Program-made: the position numbers and the translations under genes
Notes under the pieces: model-generated
What the model saw: the letters and a program-made list of their open reading frames with translations, nothing else
What the model was told of the DNA's origin: nothing
Database searches by the model: none
In this document: one piece after another, positions 39,776-41,550 of the stretch
How the letters are laid out: every line of letters starts with the position of its first letter
How positions within the stretch are numbered: position 1 is the first letter of the stretch
DNA from: Haloparvum sedimenti
GTDB lineage: Archaea > Halobacteriota > Halobacteria > Halobacteriales > Haloferacaceae
DNA length: 41,550 nt
Direction of reading: 5' to 3'
Assembly (NCBI RefSeq): GCF_001462205.1
Contig: NZ_LKIR01000043.1
Coordinates: 1-41,550 of the forward strand

Positions 39776-41550
39776 ATGACCGACAACTCCGCCGGGTGTT
39801 CCGGCGTGCGGGACGATTCGAGTCCCGCGGTTCGAGCCGACGGCGGCGAGGCGACGACGGATGCGGCAGAGAACGAAGCGCCGGCGAACGGCGATCACGT
39901 CGTCCACGACCTCGCACCGGACTGCACGCTGACCGACGTGGAGACGGGCGCGTACTACCTCGCCGAGGTGAACGGCGTGGTCGACTACGGGATCTTCGTC
40001 GACGTCTCCGAGGCGGTCTCGGGGCTGGTCCACGAGTCCTCGCTCGACGGCGAGTACGCGGTCGGCGACGAACTGGTCGTCGAGCTGACCGAGGTGAAGG
40101 AGAACGGCGACGTGGCCTTCGACGACGTCGACCTCGACGACTACCGCACGGTCGCGGTCGCCCACGAGCCGACGATCACCCGCGTTCGCGGGCTCACCGC
40201 CGGCGACGAGGTCACCGTCGAGGGCGAGGTCGTCCAGGCCAAGCAGACCGGCGGCCCGACGATATTCGCGGTCGCGGACGGCACCGGGGTCGTCTCCTGT
40301 GCCGCCTTCGAGGAGGCGGGCGTCCGCGCGTACCCCGAGGTCGAGGTGGGCCAGATGGTCCACGTCGCGGGGCCCGTCGAGACGCGCGAGGACGCGATCC
40401 AGATCGAGGTCGACTCGCTGACTGCGCTGGAGGGCGACCGCCGCGAGGAGGCCCGCGAACGCTTCGAGGAGGCGCTCGACGAACGCGCCGAGCCGGCCGA
40501 CGTCGAGCCACTCGTGGAGTGGGAGGCGTTCGAGCCGATCCACGAGGAGCTCCGCGAGGTCGCGCGGCTGCTCCGCCGCACGGTGCTCTCGGGTCGCCCC
40601 ATCCGCGTGCGCCACCACGCGGACGGCGACGGCATGTGCGCCGCCATCCCGGTTCAGCTCGCGCTGGAGACGTTCGTCAGCGAGGTCCACGAGGACACCG
40701 ACGCGCCGCGGCACCTGTTCAAGCGCCTGCCGAGCAAGGCCCCCTTCTACGAGATGGAGGACGTGACTCGGGACCTCAACTTCGCGCTGGAGGGGCAGGC
40801 CCGCCACGGCCAGAAGCTCCCGTTCCTGCTGATGTTGGACAACGGCTCCACCGAGGAGGACGTGCCCGCCTACGAGAACCTCGCGCACTACGACATCCCC
40901 ATCGCCGTCGTCGACCACCACCACCCGGACCCGGAGGCGGTCGACCCCCTGCTTGACGCCCACGTCAACCCCTACACCCACGGCGAGGACTACCGCGTCA
41001 CGACGGGCATGATGTGCGTCGAACTCGCTCGCCTCATCGACCCGTCGCTCACCGAGGAGCTCGAACACGTCCCCGCGGTCGCCGGGCTCTCGGACCGCTC
41101 GAAGGCCGAGGCGATGGACGACTACGTCGACCTGGCCGCCGAGGCGGGCTACGACCGCGAGGACCTGCTGGACATCGGCGAGGCGCTCGACTACGCCGCC
41201 CACTGGCTCCGCTACTCCGAGGGCAAGACGCTCGTCAACGACGTGCTCAACGTCGGCTGCGACGACGAGGCCCGCCACGCGGAGCTGGTCGACTTCCTCG
41301 CGGAGCGCGCGGAGCGCGACGTCGAAGAACAGCTCGACGCGGTCGAGGAACACGTCGAACACGAGCGGCTCGCGTCGGGAGCGCACCTCTACCGCATCGA
41401 CCTCGACGAGTACGCCCACCGGTTCACCTACCCCGCGCCGGGCAAGACCACCGGCGAACTGCACGACACGAAGGTGCAGGAGACCGGCGACCCGGTCATC
41501 ACCATCGGCTACGGGCCGGACTTCTCCGTCCTCCGCTCGGACGGCGTCCG
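39776..41550 (+). CDS. S1/OB-fold plus DHH phosphoesterase (RecJ-like), 3' end outside the window
   Basis: At least 591 aa, open to the last base of the window. Residues 1-45 are a disordered acidic head. An S1 RNA/DNA-binding domain follows (about 57-120, LAEVNGVVDYGIFVDVSE), then an OB domain (about 135-215, VTVEGEVVQAKQTGGPTIFAVADGTG), then the DHH core: RHHADGDGMCAAI (motif I, DxD), LPFLLMLDNGS (motif II), VVDHHHPDP with D380-H381-H382 (motif III) and TTGMMCVELARL. RecJ-type enzymes are 5'-3' single-strand nucleases; archaeal relatives with S1 and OB domains act in DNA replication, repair or RNA decay (GAN-type). Which role applies is open. Confidence 0.9.
   Translation, partial: MTDNSAGCSGVRDDSSPAVRADGGEATTDAAENEAPANGDHVVHDLAPDCTLTDVETGAYYLAEVNGVVDYGIFVDVSEAVSGLVHESSLDGEYAVGDELVVELTEVKENGDVAFDDVDLDDYRTVAVAHEPTITRVRGLTAGDEVTVEGEVVQAKQTGGPTIFAVADGTGVVSCAAFEEAGVRAYPEVEVGQMVHVAGPVETREDAIQIEVDSLTALEGDRREEARERFEEALDERAEPADVEPLVEWEAFEPIHEELREVARLLRRTVLSGRPIRVRHHADGDGMCAAIPVQLALETFVSEVHEDTDAPRHLFKRLPSKAPFYEMEDVTRDLNFALEGQARHGQKLPFLLMLDNGSTEEDVPAYENLAHYDIPIAVVDHHHPDPEAVDPLLDAHVNPYTHGEDYRVTTGMMCVELARLIDPSLTEELEHVPAVAGLSDRSKAEAMDDYVDLAAEAGYDREDLLDIGEALDYAAHWLRYSEGKTLVNDVLNVGCDDEARHAELVDFLAERAERDVEEQLDAVEEHVEHERLASGAHLYRIDLDEYAHRFTYPAPGKTTGELHDTKVQETGDPVITIGYGPDFSVLRSDGV

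Overview
The window looks like chromosomal DNA from a haloarchaeon (class Halobacteria), probably Halorubrum or a close relative. The genus is an inference. The supporting signs are very high G+C with G/C third positions, proteins rich in Asp and Glu, archaeal TATA boxes 25-35 nt before starts (many transcripts look leaderless), a haloarchaeal type IV pilin H-domain, the gdh-gfcR pair of glucose metabolism, and an archaeal 7S (SRP) RNA gene. No insertion sequence, integrase, CRISPR array or tRNA was seen.

Layout. 0.36-9.8 kb: a very large secreted GH13 amylase, a convergent HAD dehalogenase, a small PD-(D/E)XK-like protein, a large protein with a degenerate CHAT-like region, a pilin and a bile-acid:Na+ symporter-like carrier. 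9.9-13.3 kb: an HTH/zinc-ribbon regulator, a sugar-nucleotide transferase, a Dph6-like ATP pyrophosphatase, a conserved haloarchaeal protein and a glutaredoxin. 13.3-13.9 kb: structured non-coding element A. 13.9-28.1 kb: gfcR and glucose dehydrogenase, an NRDE protein, an HTH protein, a VOC protein, a PH-domain membrane pair, glutamate dehydrogenase, a REC-PAS protein, a YqjF-like protein, a DUF4349-like lipoprotein, an inositol-phosphatase family enzyme, a half-size EamA carrier and an S9 peptidase. 28.2-28.7 kb: element B, a second copy of the same architecture. 28.8-41.5 kb: a small membrane protein, SRP RNA, a lipoprotein, an orphan adenine methylase, a MazG-like protein, KDPG aldolase, an ABC-2 exporter, a CtaA-CtaB fusion with a membrane partner, RibL and a JAMM protease in one coupled pair, and the start of an S1/OB/DHH (RecJ-like) protein that runs off the end.

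How the genes fit together. Glucose dehydrogenase, GfcR and KDPG aldolase are steps and a regulator of the haloarchaeal semi-phosphorylative Entner-Doudoroff route, and the secreted amylase could feed it with sugars. CtaB, its 1-nt-spaced membrane neighbour and perhaps the Rdx-type CxxC protein and the ABC-2 exporter look like a terminal-oxidase/heme biogenesis neighbourhood.

The most unusual content is the pair of non-coding elements A (13421-13900) and B (28211-28700). Both have an 8-bp GC hairpin, then an 18-bp perfect hairpin whose arms differ at four positions, all four compensated on the other arm. Both then have the 12-mer GGACTGAAAGGG, a long-range stem closed in exact register by GAAAG/CTTTC, and direct repeats of exactly 75 bp that each carry GGGCTTTC. 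Outside the shared motifs the two sequences are largely unrelated, so structure rather than sequence seems to be preserved. I do not recognise this as a named RNA family.
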